Shown piece after piece: positions 52,049 to 63,023 of a DNA stretch of 64,000 bases (position 1 is its first letter; each line of letters begins with the position of its first letter). Origin of the DNA: Phymatolithon calcareum (taxonomy: Eukaryota; Rhodophyta; Florideophyceae; Hapalidiales); contig OZ345381.1 of the NCBI GenBank assembly GCA_977006965.1, positions 1,116,001 to 1,180,000 of the forward strand. The letters run 5' to 3'. A program made the translations under genes and the position numbers. Under the pieces are notes generated by a model. The model was not told where the DNA came from and did not search any database. It was given only the letters and a program-made list of their open reading frames with translations.

Positions 52049-52868
52049 GGGAGCAAAATCATGCTTCCGTCTCTGCGAGATAGTGCGTATTGCACAAGAC
52101 GAAATAGGAAACGGAAGCGTAATCGAAGGAAAACAATGTCATGAAGATCAACTTTGTTTAATTCACTTACATTAAAGAAACCGACAGACATTACAGGAAC
52201 AATTTGCAAGTCCTCTGAGGATACTGTTCCCTATAGCCACATATGAATGATCTGAGTTTCAGGCAGGATGTTAGCAACGGGCATACTAGCACAGTCTTCA
52301 GACTTTGCGACAGGGGATTTTAAAGGGATGCTTAATATGTTCCTGTTTTGACTGATCATTTAGACATTTGCATCTGGAATGGATGAATGGGGACATTCAT
52401 TCTGCTCAGGCCGGAGTCGATAAGGGAAACTACTGTACGCTCTATGGTTCAGAATTGTTAGCTGGAAGAAGGATATCACCAATCCGAGGTTCTGAATCGG
52501 AATACTACAATTGGATTGGAAGGAGCCCAAACCCCCAAAAGAATTCGTTGAATTCAGGCTAACATAATAATTATTATGATTTGAAGAATTTCATGGGGAC
52601 AATCATCGGCCGACGCAAAGAAAGCACCCATTGAAATGCCACAGCGTGACATTTCCTGGGTGCGTTGCGTCGCGTCTCGTCGCCGAAGCATCTCTCCACA
52701 GATTGTACTTGGACTCCAAACGTGGTCTTTGAGTCTGCGTCTGCGTTGGGCAGTGCTATGGACAGTCCTCTGCCTTTGCGGAGATCTCTTTTAAGGGCTT
52801 GGTCGCATTTTCCCTCTGTTCGGAGTGGTCCCGATTGACAAACTTCTCCGTCGCCACCGGAAAGCGAA
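52049..52868. other. Intergenic region, hydroxylase to TAF1C-like
   Basis: About 820 bp. A 16-bp AT-rich palindrome, CATAATAATTATTATG, lies at 52563-52578. Nothing else is recognised. Confidence 0.5.
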
Positions 52869-54695
52869 ATGCAGTTGCCATATCCAGCGCCTCTTCCAGG
52901 CTGGACTTGCTACGGCCATCCTTGCCTTACGTCACGGCCTTTCTTGACTATGCACTCAAGCCAGCATGCATCATCTCCAAGGCTCTTTCCCGTGCATCTC
53001 TCGGCACATCAAGTTTATCCAGGAACGGGTAACATTTTTCCTGCCCAAAAGGAAGAAGATGAAAGTCCTGGACTCGTCAAGGGTCACGAGATCTCGTATT
53101 TGGCAAATATTCCTAAAGAAGTTCTTCAACTTGCAACAATGAAGCACTTAAGCCCGAGAACTGACACAGGGAAACGACTCTCACGATACTCGATGCAGGG
53201 AAATCCCGCATGTATTGTGCGCGAAGCTGATGATAATTTTGTGGCCCTAACGCCTTCCGGGTCCTTGACCGAAGTTGCATTCTTTCGTGCCTCTTTTTGT
53301 GATGATTTGCAAATGGAGAAGTACGAAAAAATACCCAATTCCGCAGGCTCCGATATTGCCTTTGCTAAAGAAGATGGGCAAGTGCTACAGCTGGTAGCGA
53401 CGGACAGAGACCCGATTTCGTTAGAGCGCGGAGTGATCGCTGCGCGAATGCGTGACTGTTTTTATGTTGGGTGTTTTCAAAACAACGCAGAAAATCTCAA
53501 GTGGACGGACAGAGTCACAGTGGAAGATAGCTGCGTTGTAGCACTGAATTGTGTATCGAAGAACGAAATTGCAGCTCTCGATGCTCATGCTCTCTCTGTG
53601 TTCGATTTGGAATCCTCTCGTCCGACAGCTTTGCCTACGGAACTTCAGCCTTTGCACCCTCGTAGTTTGTACCGATGGCTTCGCTACGCATCGCACCCGC
53701 GAACCCTCTTCCTCGCGAACAGCTCTGGTGTGGGCTTCATCGATTTGCGTTGTTTACCAAGTGCGGAGAAAGACATCACAATCTTGAATCCAAGGGATGA
53801 ATGGAATTTGTGCAACGAGGATTCTGGTATTTGCTTCTTCGAAAGGCATCCGCGCCATCCGTTCCAAAGCATTCTGGTGACATCTTCACTTCTGACGGTC
53901 ATTGATAGTAGAATGCTTCACCAGCCCGTGCTGGAATGGAACATTAATTGTTCCGAATCGCATTTATCTGGAGCCATCGCCGAGATTGATCCTCTGGGAA
54001 AGTCCAGTGAGGAAAGCGACTTTGTCGTTGCGTTATCTTCTGCGGCCTCGTCAGACCTATGGGTGTTTCATGCGTCTCGACGGGGCCACTCGGCGTCAGA
54101 AGTTATCACTCCGCAGTCGAACAGTTCTTCGTTGCACAGCTTGAAGTTTCAACGTCCTCAATTGCTCTGGTCGGATATGCCTCTGCAACATTTAGACAGA
54201 TTTGGACCGCGGCACGAGGTCCGTGGAATTGCCATTATATCATTCTCCGAGAAAAAGCGCATTTCACTCTTGCAGAGCTCCGTTCACAGCGGGGCTATTT
54301 CCCAATTGTTAGGCTGCGAACCATTCGAAGACGGGACGCATATTTTTGAGCCTCCAGTGCATGAAGAAGAGGGCGACGACGATCCAGCGCTGCTTCATGG
54401 AATCGATTCATTTGCAAACATTCTCAACGCTCGGGATGTGATAGCGACGAAGCAGTTGTTGACAGGGGATGAGAAAAGCCGGCAGGCTTTGGGTAATCAT
54501 TTTGAAAAAGACTTCAGTCCTGGATTGAATATGTTGAAGCGGCTTTCTCGTCTGGATGCGGGAGACGGGAGGCATCTTCGGCGGCGAATATGTCGAGCCG
54601 ACGACAACGGAGAAGGAATATTGAGCCAGGTGACATTACCGCGGGGTTTCGTGAGTGACTTGAAAACAGCAGAACAAGGGAAAGCTGATTTGTGA
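52869..54695 (+). CDS. TAF1C/RRN6-like Pol I factor, putative
   Basis: A 608-residue protein. The middle region shows beta-propeller-like strands with Trp/Asp-rich turns: HPRTLFLANSSGVGFIDLRC, then FQSILVTSSLLTVIDSRMLH followed by PVLEWN. This order (HPRxL, a D-L-R turn, then an IDxRM and PxLxW block) matches the propeller of TAF1C/Rrn6, subunits of the Pol I selectivity factor SL1/core factor. The C-terminal region has an acidic stretch (HEEEGDDDPALLHG) and a basic helix (MLKRLSRLDAGDGRHLRRR). If correct, it recruits Pol I to the rDNA promoter. The first 40 residues are Pro/Ser-rich and the true start could be a later ATG. The match is from pattern memory and needs a profile search. Confidence 0.5.
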   Translation: MQLPYPAPLPGWTCYGHPCLTSRPFLTMHSSQHASSPRLFPVHLSAHQVYPGTGNIFPAQKEEDESPGLVKGHEISYLANIPKEVLQLATMKHLSPRTDTGKRLSRYSMQGNPACIVREADDNFVALTPSGSLTEVAFFRASFCDDLQMEKYEKIPNSAGSDIAFAKEDGQVLQLVATDRDPISLERGVIAARMRDCFYVGCFQNNAENLKWTDRVTVEDSCVVALNCVSKNEIAALDAHALSVFDLESSRPTALPTELQPLHPRSLYRWLRYASHPRTLFLANSSGVGFIDLRCLPSAEKDITILNPRDEWNLCNEDSGICFFERHPRHPFQSILVTSSLLTVIDSRMLHQPVLEWNINCSESHLSGAIAEIDPLGKSSEESDFVVALSSAASSDLWVFHASRRGHSASEVITPQSNSSSLHSLKFQRPQLLWSDMPLQHLDRFGPRHEVRGIAIISFSEKKRISLLQSSVHSGAISQLLGCEPFEDGTHIFEPPVHEEEGDDDPALLHGIDSFANILNARDVIATKQLLTGDEKSRQALGNHFEKDFSPGLNMLKRLSRLDAGDGRHLRRRICRADDNGEGILSQVTLPRGFVSDLKTAEQGKADL

Positions 54696-54903
54696 AAGAG
54701 TTTTATTGTAGCAGCGCAGCGTTCAATTAAAAATTTCTTCTAAGCTATGCCGTAATCTTTATCGCAATGAAGTGGATTGATTTAGAAGGTATCATGTGTC
54801 CCAACTTAACGCAAGTCGGCAACTTTGTAACTTATGTACTTATCGTCGAGTTTTATTTCTGATTTTTCTTAGACTTGTTTTCCTTCTGCCTGTAGATATT
54901 TCT

Positions 54904-54982
54904 GTGCTGAGCCCGACGCGAAATAGCCACTGCAGAGCGCGGGCGCAATTATCTCCGAGGTTGCAATTGGAGGAGATCATCA
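54904..54982 (+). repeat. 80-bp dispersed repeat, copy 2
   Basis: The plus-strand partner of the minus-strand segment 27561-27640. The match runs from GTGCTGAGCCCGACGCGAAA through GCAGAGCGCGGGCGCAAT to GGAGGAGATC. Its right edge touches the stop codon (54980-54982) of the minus-strand GyrI-like gene, so the repeat abuts or forms that gene's 3' end. Confidence 0.75.
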
Positions 54983-55522
54983 GCCAAGACCCGTAGTACT
55001 TATCACCGGCATCTGAATTTCAGTGATATAATTCGGATTTTCTGGTTCATCGCCGCCTTCGATATAGATCTCCCGCGCAAGACCAGAAATTTGATAGTTG
55101 CGGTCCATGATCCACTGCATGAGCGCATCATAAGCATCTTTGAGCGTGCTGTATGTGCCTCGGTGAATAACAGCTGCAACTCTATCCAGAGGTGGCAATT
55201 GTTTTACCTTGATGCGCTCATTGCCTTCCAACGAAGCAGGAACACTAGCCATGACCTCAGCATCAACATCTTTTTCTTTGAAACCGGGATCGTGCCAGAC
55301 AGCGGCGCAATAGCCCTGGGGGTGCACATTTTTTTCACCCAAGTACGTCATGAGTTCATTAAACAGTTGACCAACACAGTTGTAAGCAGGAATGGTGTCC
55401 CGAATACAGGCAACATGATCAATTTGCGCGACTGATTTGACAGTTACTTCGTAGTCCGGCATGCTTTCCTTCGCCTTGGGTCTGCAAAATTCCCGCTGAC
55501 GCACGGAGGCTCTGCGCCTCAA
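54980..55522 (-). CDS. GyrI-like small-molecule-binding domain protein
   Basis: The frame codes for 180 residues; a start at 55462 (MPDYEVTVKSV) would give 160 and matches the domain better. The domain has the GyrI/AraC-effector-binding pattern: IDHVACIRDTIPAYNCVG, AAVWHDPGFKEKDVDAEV, PPLDRVAAVIHRGTYSTL, AYDALMQWIMDRNYQISG and REIYIE, ending ITEIQMPV. In bacteria this fold is the ligand-binding part of BmrR/Rob-type regulators or stands alone as GyrI/SbmC. There is no helix-turn-helix here, so it is a stand-alone binding or hydrolase-like protein. The 20-residue basic N-terminal extension could be a targeting peptide. Bacterial origin by transfer is possible. Confidence 0.8.
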   Translation of the reverse strand: MRRRASVRQREFCRPKAKESMPDYEVTVKSVAQIDHVACIRDTIPAYNCVGQLFNELMTYLGEKNVHPQGYCAAVWHDPGFKEKDVDAEVMASVPASLEGNERIKVKQLPPLDRVAAVIHRGTYSTLKDAYDALMQWIMDRNYQISGLAREIYIEGGDEPENPNYITEIQMPVISTTGLG

Positions 55523-55958
55523 GATGTCGCGGATTAACTGCTTGTCACGACGGCACCGTGTAGTCGATGACCAGCACCACGACGACCTGGATGTGTATCA
55601 CGGTAGACTGTTGCCCTACCTTGGGCGTTCGCTGTCCCACTTGGGACCCGACGGTCGAGGGAGCTCTTGATAAACCAGAAAGGAGCAAAAGAGTGTGTCG
55701 GATTTACTGCTTTACAACGAAGCTTTTCGTAGTCCCTCCCTTTCCTTCCCCCTTTATATTCCCCAAATCTCTCAACTCGTTTCTGGTAATTGTGTGTCGA
55801 CCTCGACTGCCGCGTAAATTACCAACATCCAGTAATCTGCTTTGTAATAGTTTGAATATGAGTCTTGTCCCCACAATGCGTGTGCCTCTCAGCAGTGTGT
55901 GGCCCCTCCACATGGGGTCTGTGGCCCTTCTTCAGGGATCCTCCACAGTGGTCTGTGG
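55523..55958. other. Spacer before transposon nest
   Basis: About 435 bp. It ends in a degenerate tandem of TGTGGCCCCTCC-type units around 55,893-55,950, interrupted by the target duplication of the adjacent hAT element at 55951-55958. No gene is supportable. Confidence 0.5.
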
Positions 55959-56707
55959 CAGAGCATTGGAATTATTTATTTATTTTTATTCTTTTCTCGC
56001 GCAGTGTCGAGAATAAATATCAAGACTGTTGAGCGCAGAAGGAATAAATTATTGTATTTCAGTTCAGTGAGGAATAAATAACTGGTTATTCCCAATTATT
56101 GGATCCATCTAGCTGCTTTCTGTCACGATAGCATTGACGTCTTCGATTCCCCACACATCCGAGTTAGCATGAAGGAACATCTGCTTCTCGAAATTTGCAG
56201 GAATAACGCTTCTTCTTCTGTCATCCAACGCGTAACCAGCGATAGAGAAAAACCGCTCGCACATATTCGACGTCGGTACAATGAATCGCAAGTCCATGTA
56301 CTCAGAATCACAGGAACTCGCGGCATCTTGGGTGCTACCAAACGGTGCTCGCCTGGTACGCAGTTCCCGTTGTACTGTGTTGATTGCCATGGTTTTCATA
56401 ATCCTAAATGAGGAGTCCGCAGCCGACACGTCATGTGCTATCGATGACAAACATGTCACTTTACTGTTCAAGAATACCATCGGGCCCAAATAAACAATAT
56501 AATCGTCGGGCCAAAATGCTGTCATTCTCCCCCAGAAACGTAGACTTAGTCGAGCGTTCTCGAGTAAATAATGCTTTCAAATAAATAAAATAATTGTCGT
56601 AACCACGAAGATCTCAATAAATACAATAAATATGCGCGACTCAGGAATAAATTATTGGAACAATAATTTAAATAATTACAATAGCAATTATTTTTTCCAA
56701 TGCTTTG
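55959..56707 (-). mobile_element. hAT element B with exact 8-bp target duplication
   Basis: A 749-bp element. The left end begins CAGAGCATTGGAATTATT and the right end, read inward, CAAAGCATTGGAAAAAAT. It is flanked by GTCTGTGG at 55951-55958 and again at 56708-56715. CA-type ends with 8-bp duplications are diagnostic of hAT elements. It carries a minus-strand transposase C-terminal remnant and no complete transposase, so it is non-autonomous. It also contains the end-like sequence shared with the MITE at 36.9 kb (56,494-56,530), pointing to a chimaeric or nested origin. Confidence 0.85.
56109..56525 (-). pseudogene. hAT transposase C-terminal remnant (element B)
   Basis: A 138-codon minus-strand frame. 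Its end, MDLRFIVPTSNMCERFFSIA then YALDDRRRSVIPANFEKQMF and LHANSDVW, matches the hAT C-terminal dimerisation block (family PTSxxxERxFSxAxxxLxxxRxxLxPxxxExxLFLxxNxxxW). The catalytic DDE region and the N-terminal BED finger are missing, so it cannot transpose on its own. Confidence 0.75.
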
Positions 56708-56797
56708 GTCTGTGGCCCCTCCAGAGGGATCATAGAGAATGTTCCCTTGCAAGTTGTTTCGGTGGAAGCCACATAATTTCAGTAGGTCACAGCCAGC

Positions 56798-57587
56798 CAG
56801 GCATTGGGAGCAACATGTTTCACTTTATTGGAGCGTGTAGTAATAGAGTTCCATTATGTTGCAATAGTTTGCGGACAGAACCATTATGTTGCAACAGATT
56901 GACAACAGCCATTAGTAATGCAATAGTGTTGGTTGGTAATGGGGAGTCATTAGACATCTACGGCAAGTCTAAGAGAATTTGCTGCTCGGCATCTTCACTT
57001 AGGCGTTCAACAGTTCGGGGGCTGTCCTTGTTTGACATTGCAGTCACGACTGTACCTACGTCCCAATAGTGTCGATTCACTTTGAGGAACAAAAGAGATT
57101 CAAATAGCAATGGAGTTATCCTCTGCCGATTTTCGGCAAGTATTCCACCCGCCAGAGAGAAAAGCCTCTCGATTTGAGCCGTGGAGGTACATCCAGCTGG
57201 TCAGGTTGGCCTGTTCGGCGGGAAGTGATTGTCTTCACGGTATCGTCGTTCTTCTTCATAAGCGCCTTGACAACAGACTGCGGTTTAGGCTTCGGTGCCA
57301 TTCTTGGAACGGACAGAATCGTCGCAGTAGCGTGGTAGGGAGTCGTCGTTCTGTTCACAGATAGACACCAATTTGACGATGGGAGAAAAGATGGTCGGGT
57401 AGACTTCACAAATACCTCTACGTAATAGTCGTACTCAGCTAGGATGATCTTCATTTTACAGTCAATATATGCTTCATAGTCGGTCACGAAACATTACGTA
57501 TTGCAATACCACGAACAGAACCATTACTGTTGCATTACCAACATGTTGCATTATATTGCATTAACAGTATGTTGCTCCCAATGCCTG
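56798..57587 (-). mobile_element. hAT element A with exact 8-bp target duplication
   Basis: A 790-bp element with 19-bp perfect terminal inverted repeats, CAGGCATTGGGAGCAACAT at both ends, flanked by CAGCCAGC at 56790-56797 and 57588-57595. It has inserted in the RNase H coding frame of a LINE: the codons on the right resume directly as Gln-Pro-Ala-Asp-Ile-Glu. It carries only a decayed transposase tail. ATGTTGCA-type short repeats lie inside both ends. Confidence 0.9.
56958..57200 (-). pseudogene. hAT transposase remnant (element A)
   Basis: On the minus strand, CTSTAQIERLFSLAGGILAE then NRQRITPLLFESLLFLKVNR and HYWDVGTVVTAM match the hAT dimerisation domain. The frame is limited by a TGA at 57203-57201 and ends at TAG 56960-56958; the upstream part appears frame-shifted. 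It is therefore non-functional. Confidence 0.75.
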
Positions 57588-58703
57588 CAGCCAGCTGACA
57601 TCGAAATATGGACGGACGGAAGTGTCGGAAAAGTACCTCTCGAATTTTTCTGCGATCTGCATCATGGAGAACGGGTCTCCATGAAATGGGATGAAGGTTG
57701 GTACACGGCGACGTTGAGGAAATTCAACCCCACCCAAAACCACGATAACGAAGCAGCGAAAAAGTTTGAGGCTCGACACGGCAGGCCCCCGGATGTCCTC
57801 TTGGCCTACGACGACGGAGACGAGCATGCATACGGAACCACCCCAACCGACTCGAAACAGCGCGTTATCGCGTGCGACGAAGATGGTGACACACTCGAAA
57901 TGTATCGTACCATCCCATTTCAGGTCGGCGGAGCGGGGATTCTGATATTGCGCGGCGAAGAAGTTGTCGTGGAAGCATCGCTGGCCGCTGGAGCTGTTGG
58001 CTCTTCATTCGACGCGGAGGCATTTGCCGCCGTGCAAGCGTTTCAAGCAGCGGCAGACCTACATCTTTCCCGCGGCAACACCATCAGATTGTTCACCGAC
58101 AGTCGCAGTTGCTTAGACGCGCTCAACGGGCAACCGCGAATGTTTGGTGACATGGTGCGGAATCTGTGGAATATTATGGACCGGTTATTTTCAGACGAAG
58201 TTCGTATAGAGTGTGTGTGGATACCGAGCCACTGCGGCGTCGCGAAGAATGAGGTCGCTGATGATCTGGCGCGGAGGGGAATTTTGGAATCGGATCTGGT
58301 GTTGCATCAAACAATACCTCTTACTTTGGAAGCGGCCCGATCCATTATCAAACCGTCGTGCAGAAGCAAACTGCTCACTCTACCTACGCTCCCAAAAGAT
58401 CTGCACATCTCACAGAGACGTGCAGAGGCGGTACTACACCAGCTTATGGTGAATTGCTGTCCTATTGTAGCATGCTTTCACCATGGACACATCGAGGATG
58501 AACCGCTACTCTATGACCCAGTGTGCAAGATGTGCCCGCATGGCGTCATGGAGACAGTGGAGCACCTAATTATACGCTGTTCTGGTCGGGCTGCCTCTAG
58601 ACGGCAATTCATCGGAAGAGTGCGAGGCAAAACGGTTGAAGATCTGTGCAGGGAGAGACCCGTAGAGATACTCCAATATTTGAACAATGAGAACTTGCTC
58701 TAG
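57588..58703 (+). pseudogene. LINE ORF2 3' end: RNase H with inserted Tudor-like segment
   Basis: About 371 codons from the right target duplication of hAT element A to TAG. RNase HI residues are all present: IEIWTDGSV (first Asp), FDAEAFAAVQAF (Glu), IRLFTDSRSCLDAL (Asp), and VWIPSHCGVAKNEVADDLAR (His and last Asp). Between the first motif and the expected GGAGILI strand there is an extra stretch of about 100 residues with HGERVSMKWDEGWYTATLRK and later VLLAYDDGDEHAYG, which resembles a Tudor/Agenet-type domain. The C-terminus has CKMCPHGVMETVEHLIIRC, the zinc-binding tail of many LINE ORF2 proteins. A CAATAAAGAAAGAAAG tail follows at about 58,736. The reverse transcriptase is not in the window, and the upstream frame is cut by the hAT insertion. 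Confidence 0.7.
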
Positions 58704-59206
58704 GGTAAGTTCTGGCGTTGAATTAGCGCCTTCTGCAATAAAGAAAGAAAGAATCTCAGTAGATGTAGCCGATTTCAGCGTTACCCTGGCAAGGCATACA
58801 CACCCCAGAACAGTGCCCTACACTTTCACGCCCTAAATCAGCACTCTTATTACACTCGTCCTGAGAAAAATAAAAGACAAATCGGCTTAGGTTTCACAGG
58901 GTCGACTACGCAGTTGCAGTACTGTAAGGATCGCTTTCCCCTTGAAAAACATTGGGGCGAATCAGGGACCAAAACTGGTGCCGATCCGCGCGCGCATTAA
59001 GATGTATACCATTGGTCGAAATTTTATGCCGTTGCTCTCGATTGGTCAAAATATTAGATCAGAATGAGCGAAAGTTTGGAGACACCTGGTCTAATTCGGC
59101 TCGTCCCAAGCAACCAAGAATCAGTTCTACATCATCAAGATAGTAGCACAGTTTTGCGATCTAGCGCATTCCGCTGACGCGCCTGTCCGTGAATGCGACC
59201 TTCGCC
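58704..59206. other. Spacer, LINE end to bL28m
   Basis: About 500 bp. The first 50 bp hold the LINE 3' tail with a short GAAA run. The remainder presumably contains the bL28m promoter. No motif is recognised. Confidence 0.5.
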
Positions 59207-59641
59207 ATGCCGCGCATGAATCGCGCCTATCGCGGGCTGTATGGAAACCGCATGATTCAATTCGGGAACAAGAAATCCTTTGCCGAGAACAAGACGAGAC
59301 GGGCATGGAAACCGAACGTGCAAAAAATATCTTTCTTCAGCGACACATTGCAGAAAAAGTTGCAATTTCGAATAACGACTCATGCGTTGCGTTGCGTGAA
59401 GAAAGCCGGCGGGATCGATGAGTATTTACTCAAGACAAAGGAAAGCGAAATTAAGTACTACAAGGCGTTGGAATTTAAGACACAAATCAAAGTTTTGCGC
59501 GCGGCCACGCTGCTCCCGAAGGACACCATTGAGCCCTTTTCGTATTCCGTCGAAGACCTAGCGCAGGCAAAGACACAAGGGCAGCCGACCATGAAATCCC
59601 CATCTCCCGCGAAAGGTGTAGGTTTGCAGGTATTGATTTAA
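59207..59641 (+). CDS. Mitochondrial ribosomal protein bL28m
   Basis: A 144-residue protein. MNRAYRGLYGNRMIQFGNKK then ENKTRRAWKPNVQK and RITTHALRCVKKAGGIDEYL match bL28/MRPL28-type proteins (family RGLYGGRxIxxGNxxSEK, then NKTRRxWxPNVQ, then RVTTxxLRTIDKxGGLDxYLL). The lack of a plastid-like presequence and the YGNRMIQFGN form favour the mitochondrial paralogue. The C-terminal 30 residues are variable. An upstream non-ATG extension is ignored; ATG 59207 (or 59216) is the likely start. Confidence 0.88.
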   Translation: MPRMNRAYRGLYGNRMIQFGNKKSFAENKTRRAWKPNVQKISFFSDTLQKKLQFRITTHALRCVKKAGGIDEYLLKTKESEIKYYKALEFKTQIKVLRAATLLPKDTIEPFSYSVEDLAQAKTQGQPTMKSPSPAKGVGLQVLI

Positions 59642-59951
59642 ACGCTTAATTTTGTTCACAGGTCTTGCTCGTAGTTGTAAAGTATCCAGAGCTTCTCGTT
59701 TTCGCCCTGGCGTGGAGAATCAGTATTTGTTCCTTGTTACGGCCATAGCGCTGCGTGTTCTGTTTTTTGCGATCTTATGTGACAACACCGCTCCAAGTGG
59801 CGACGGCGATGTGCCTTTTCCGTGTGGGGTTCTAAGATAATGTTGCACAACAATTTCGAACAGAAACAAATTCCGCCAACTAATGCTTTATCAGTTCATT
59901 ACTATATGAAGTGTGGTCCAAGAAATTCTACAAACAGCGAAAATAAGGCTA
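59642..59951. other. Spacer, bL28m to ubiquitin remnant
   Basis: About 310 bp, 3' of two convergent genes; nothing recognised. Confidence 0.5.
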
Positions 59952-60065
59952 CTGGTCCGGAGGGATGCCCTCCTTGTCCTGAATCTTGCTCTTTAAGTTC
60001 TCGATGGTAAGAGACGACTCAACCTCAAGTGTAATGGTCTTCCCCGTTAAAGTTTTCACGATGAT
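59952..60065 (-). pseudogene. Decayed seventh ubiquitin unit
   Basis: Directly after the polyubiquitin stop, the same minus-strand frame continues with ubiquitin-like codons: [18 protein letters not shown], then [16 protein letters not shown] and PPDQ, ending in TAG. Codon 2 (Gln in ubiquitin) is now the TAA stop, Phe4 has become Ile, and Asp21 has become Leu. This unit is therefore untranslated and eroding, and the rest of it (beyond residue 40) is lost. Confidence 0.85.
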
Positions 60066-61499
<1,434 letters not shown>

Positions 61500-61543
61500 T
61501 CAGTTGGTTCACGACTTTTGTGGTGACTGACGGTTCGATGGCC

Positions 61544-61551
61544 TTTTTATA
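61544..61551 (-). promoter_or_regulatory. TATA box of the polyubiquitin gene
   Basis: On the minus strand TATAAAAA lies about 105 bp upstream of the polyubiquitin ATG, in a GC-mixed context (GTGTATAAAAAGGCC). This is the strongest TATA box in the window and fits a highly expressed gene. Confidence 0.55.
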
Positions 61552-61987
61552 CACTTTCGGGAGAGGCAGACGCAGGATGAAAAAACGGGATTCTCAACGT
61601 TTCCAGATTCATCTGGTAGTTACTGTAATTCTCTGGAATGGTCCAGCTGGTTCGTGTTGTTTCCGTTGTTTTCTGTACATTGTGGGCCACGATGGACCAG
61701 TGTAAGTAGGCTGCACCAATATGCTGCGGTGTCGTGGAACGAGAGTGCTCTTTTTGGAATGGGCACTGTCTCGTAATCGTTGCAGTGAATCTGTTTATGA
61801 AACACGGATTGGACCTGCTGTCGGTTGATTATATCATAAGTTATGTGATAAAAAATAAAGGAAATAGATGCACGAGAGCAATAAGACCTCGCTGCATTGG
61901 AGAAGTGCTGTGCATTCTAAAATTTGTTTCTCGTTTCTATTTTGTTCGAGCTGAAAATAAAGGAAATTCATCGATGATGCGGTGCGA

Positions 61988-62011
61988 AGTGCGCTACAGC
62001 TGTAGCGCACT
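61988..62011. repeat. 24-bp perfect palindrome
   Basis: A loopless palindrome centred on CAGCTG (61997-62002), half-site AGTGCGCTACAG. It is unrelated in sequence to the other palindromes in this window. Confidence 0.8.
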
Positions 62012-62250
62012 GCGTCGCCCACTCGAAGACTGGACCGTGGCAAGCAACGAAAACGAACAAGCGCCAGCTTTGCAAGCGAGTGGTGAGGAGGAAATAGTTT
62101 TTCGGACACTTTCAGCCCTTTCTTATGTTATAAAGGGACCAAATGGGGCAACACATCCATGATGCAGTCTATTTCGGATGATTTCGTTCAGTCATCTACT
62201 GCCACGAGATCTTCAGCAGATACTGTACAGTGTATGGTTATGGTTTTATC

Positions 62251-62285
62251 AGGTACAGTAGTACCATGATGGTACTACTGTACCT
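62251..62285. repeat. Perfect 16-bp-arm hairpin
   Basis: Arms 62251-62266 (AGGTACAGTAGTACCA) and 62270-62285 are exact complements with a 3-nt loop. It lies about 740 bp upstream of the nucleoside hydrolase start. Confidence 0.8.
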
Positions 62286-63023
62286 GGGGTCCCTTGCCGT
62301 GGGGGAAAGACGCAACTAATGTGTACTTAAATAATAAATTTTGAAGTGCTGCGTACCTTCTGGAGACAGAGCACTTGGTCACCTTGCTCGTGTGCGCTCA
62401 TTTTAATGTACATAAATTTGAAAAAAATCGCACATTCGACCCTGAAATGCCGTTGAGGTTGAACCAAAATTGATTGGTGAACTGGAAGCCAGGAAGCGTT
62501 GTTTCGTAGACCGACCTTAGCAGCTACAGTGCTACAGTATAGCACAACGCTTGAGCTGCATCAATGTGCGCAAAAACGTGTTCAGTTCGGTCAACTTAAA
62601 TAGCATAGCTTATCATATGATTTGAAGTGCGGAGGGCGGTTTTGAAGTTGCTATCACCGAGCGTCACACCAAAAACGACGCTGCTGCAACTTCAAGCTCG
62701 AGATGCAATGCAGCAATTGGACAGCAGCTTCTCGTCTCGGTCGAAACTGGAGATTGAGGTGAAAGCAGATTGCTTTCAATTCAAGTTGCATGTGGAGCTT
62801 CCTTTCATGCGGATTCTACCCTTCAGATTGATGCTGATTCGACTTCTAGACCTTCTTCCATCATGATTCCATCCAATTCGCCGAATCAGCAGCAATGTTT
62901 CTTGACCCAGGGTTTCCCAGCGCATCCAATGCGACTGTCAGTGATCTATGGAAGCTTATGCCTACTTAAATAGTGCTGCTGTGGGCCTCTAGAAGAATTG
63001 AAATAATCTCGGCAAGAACCAAC

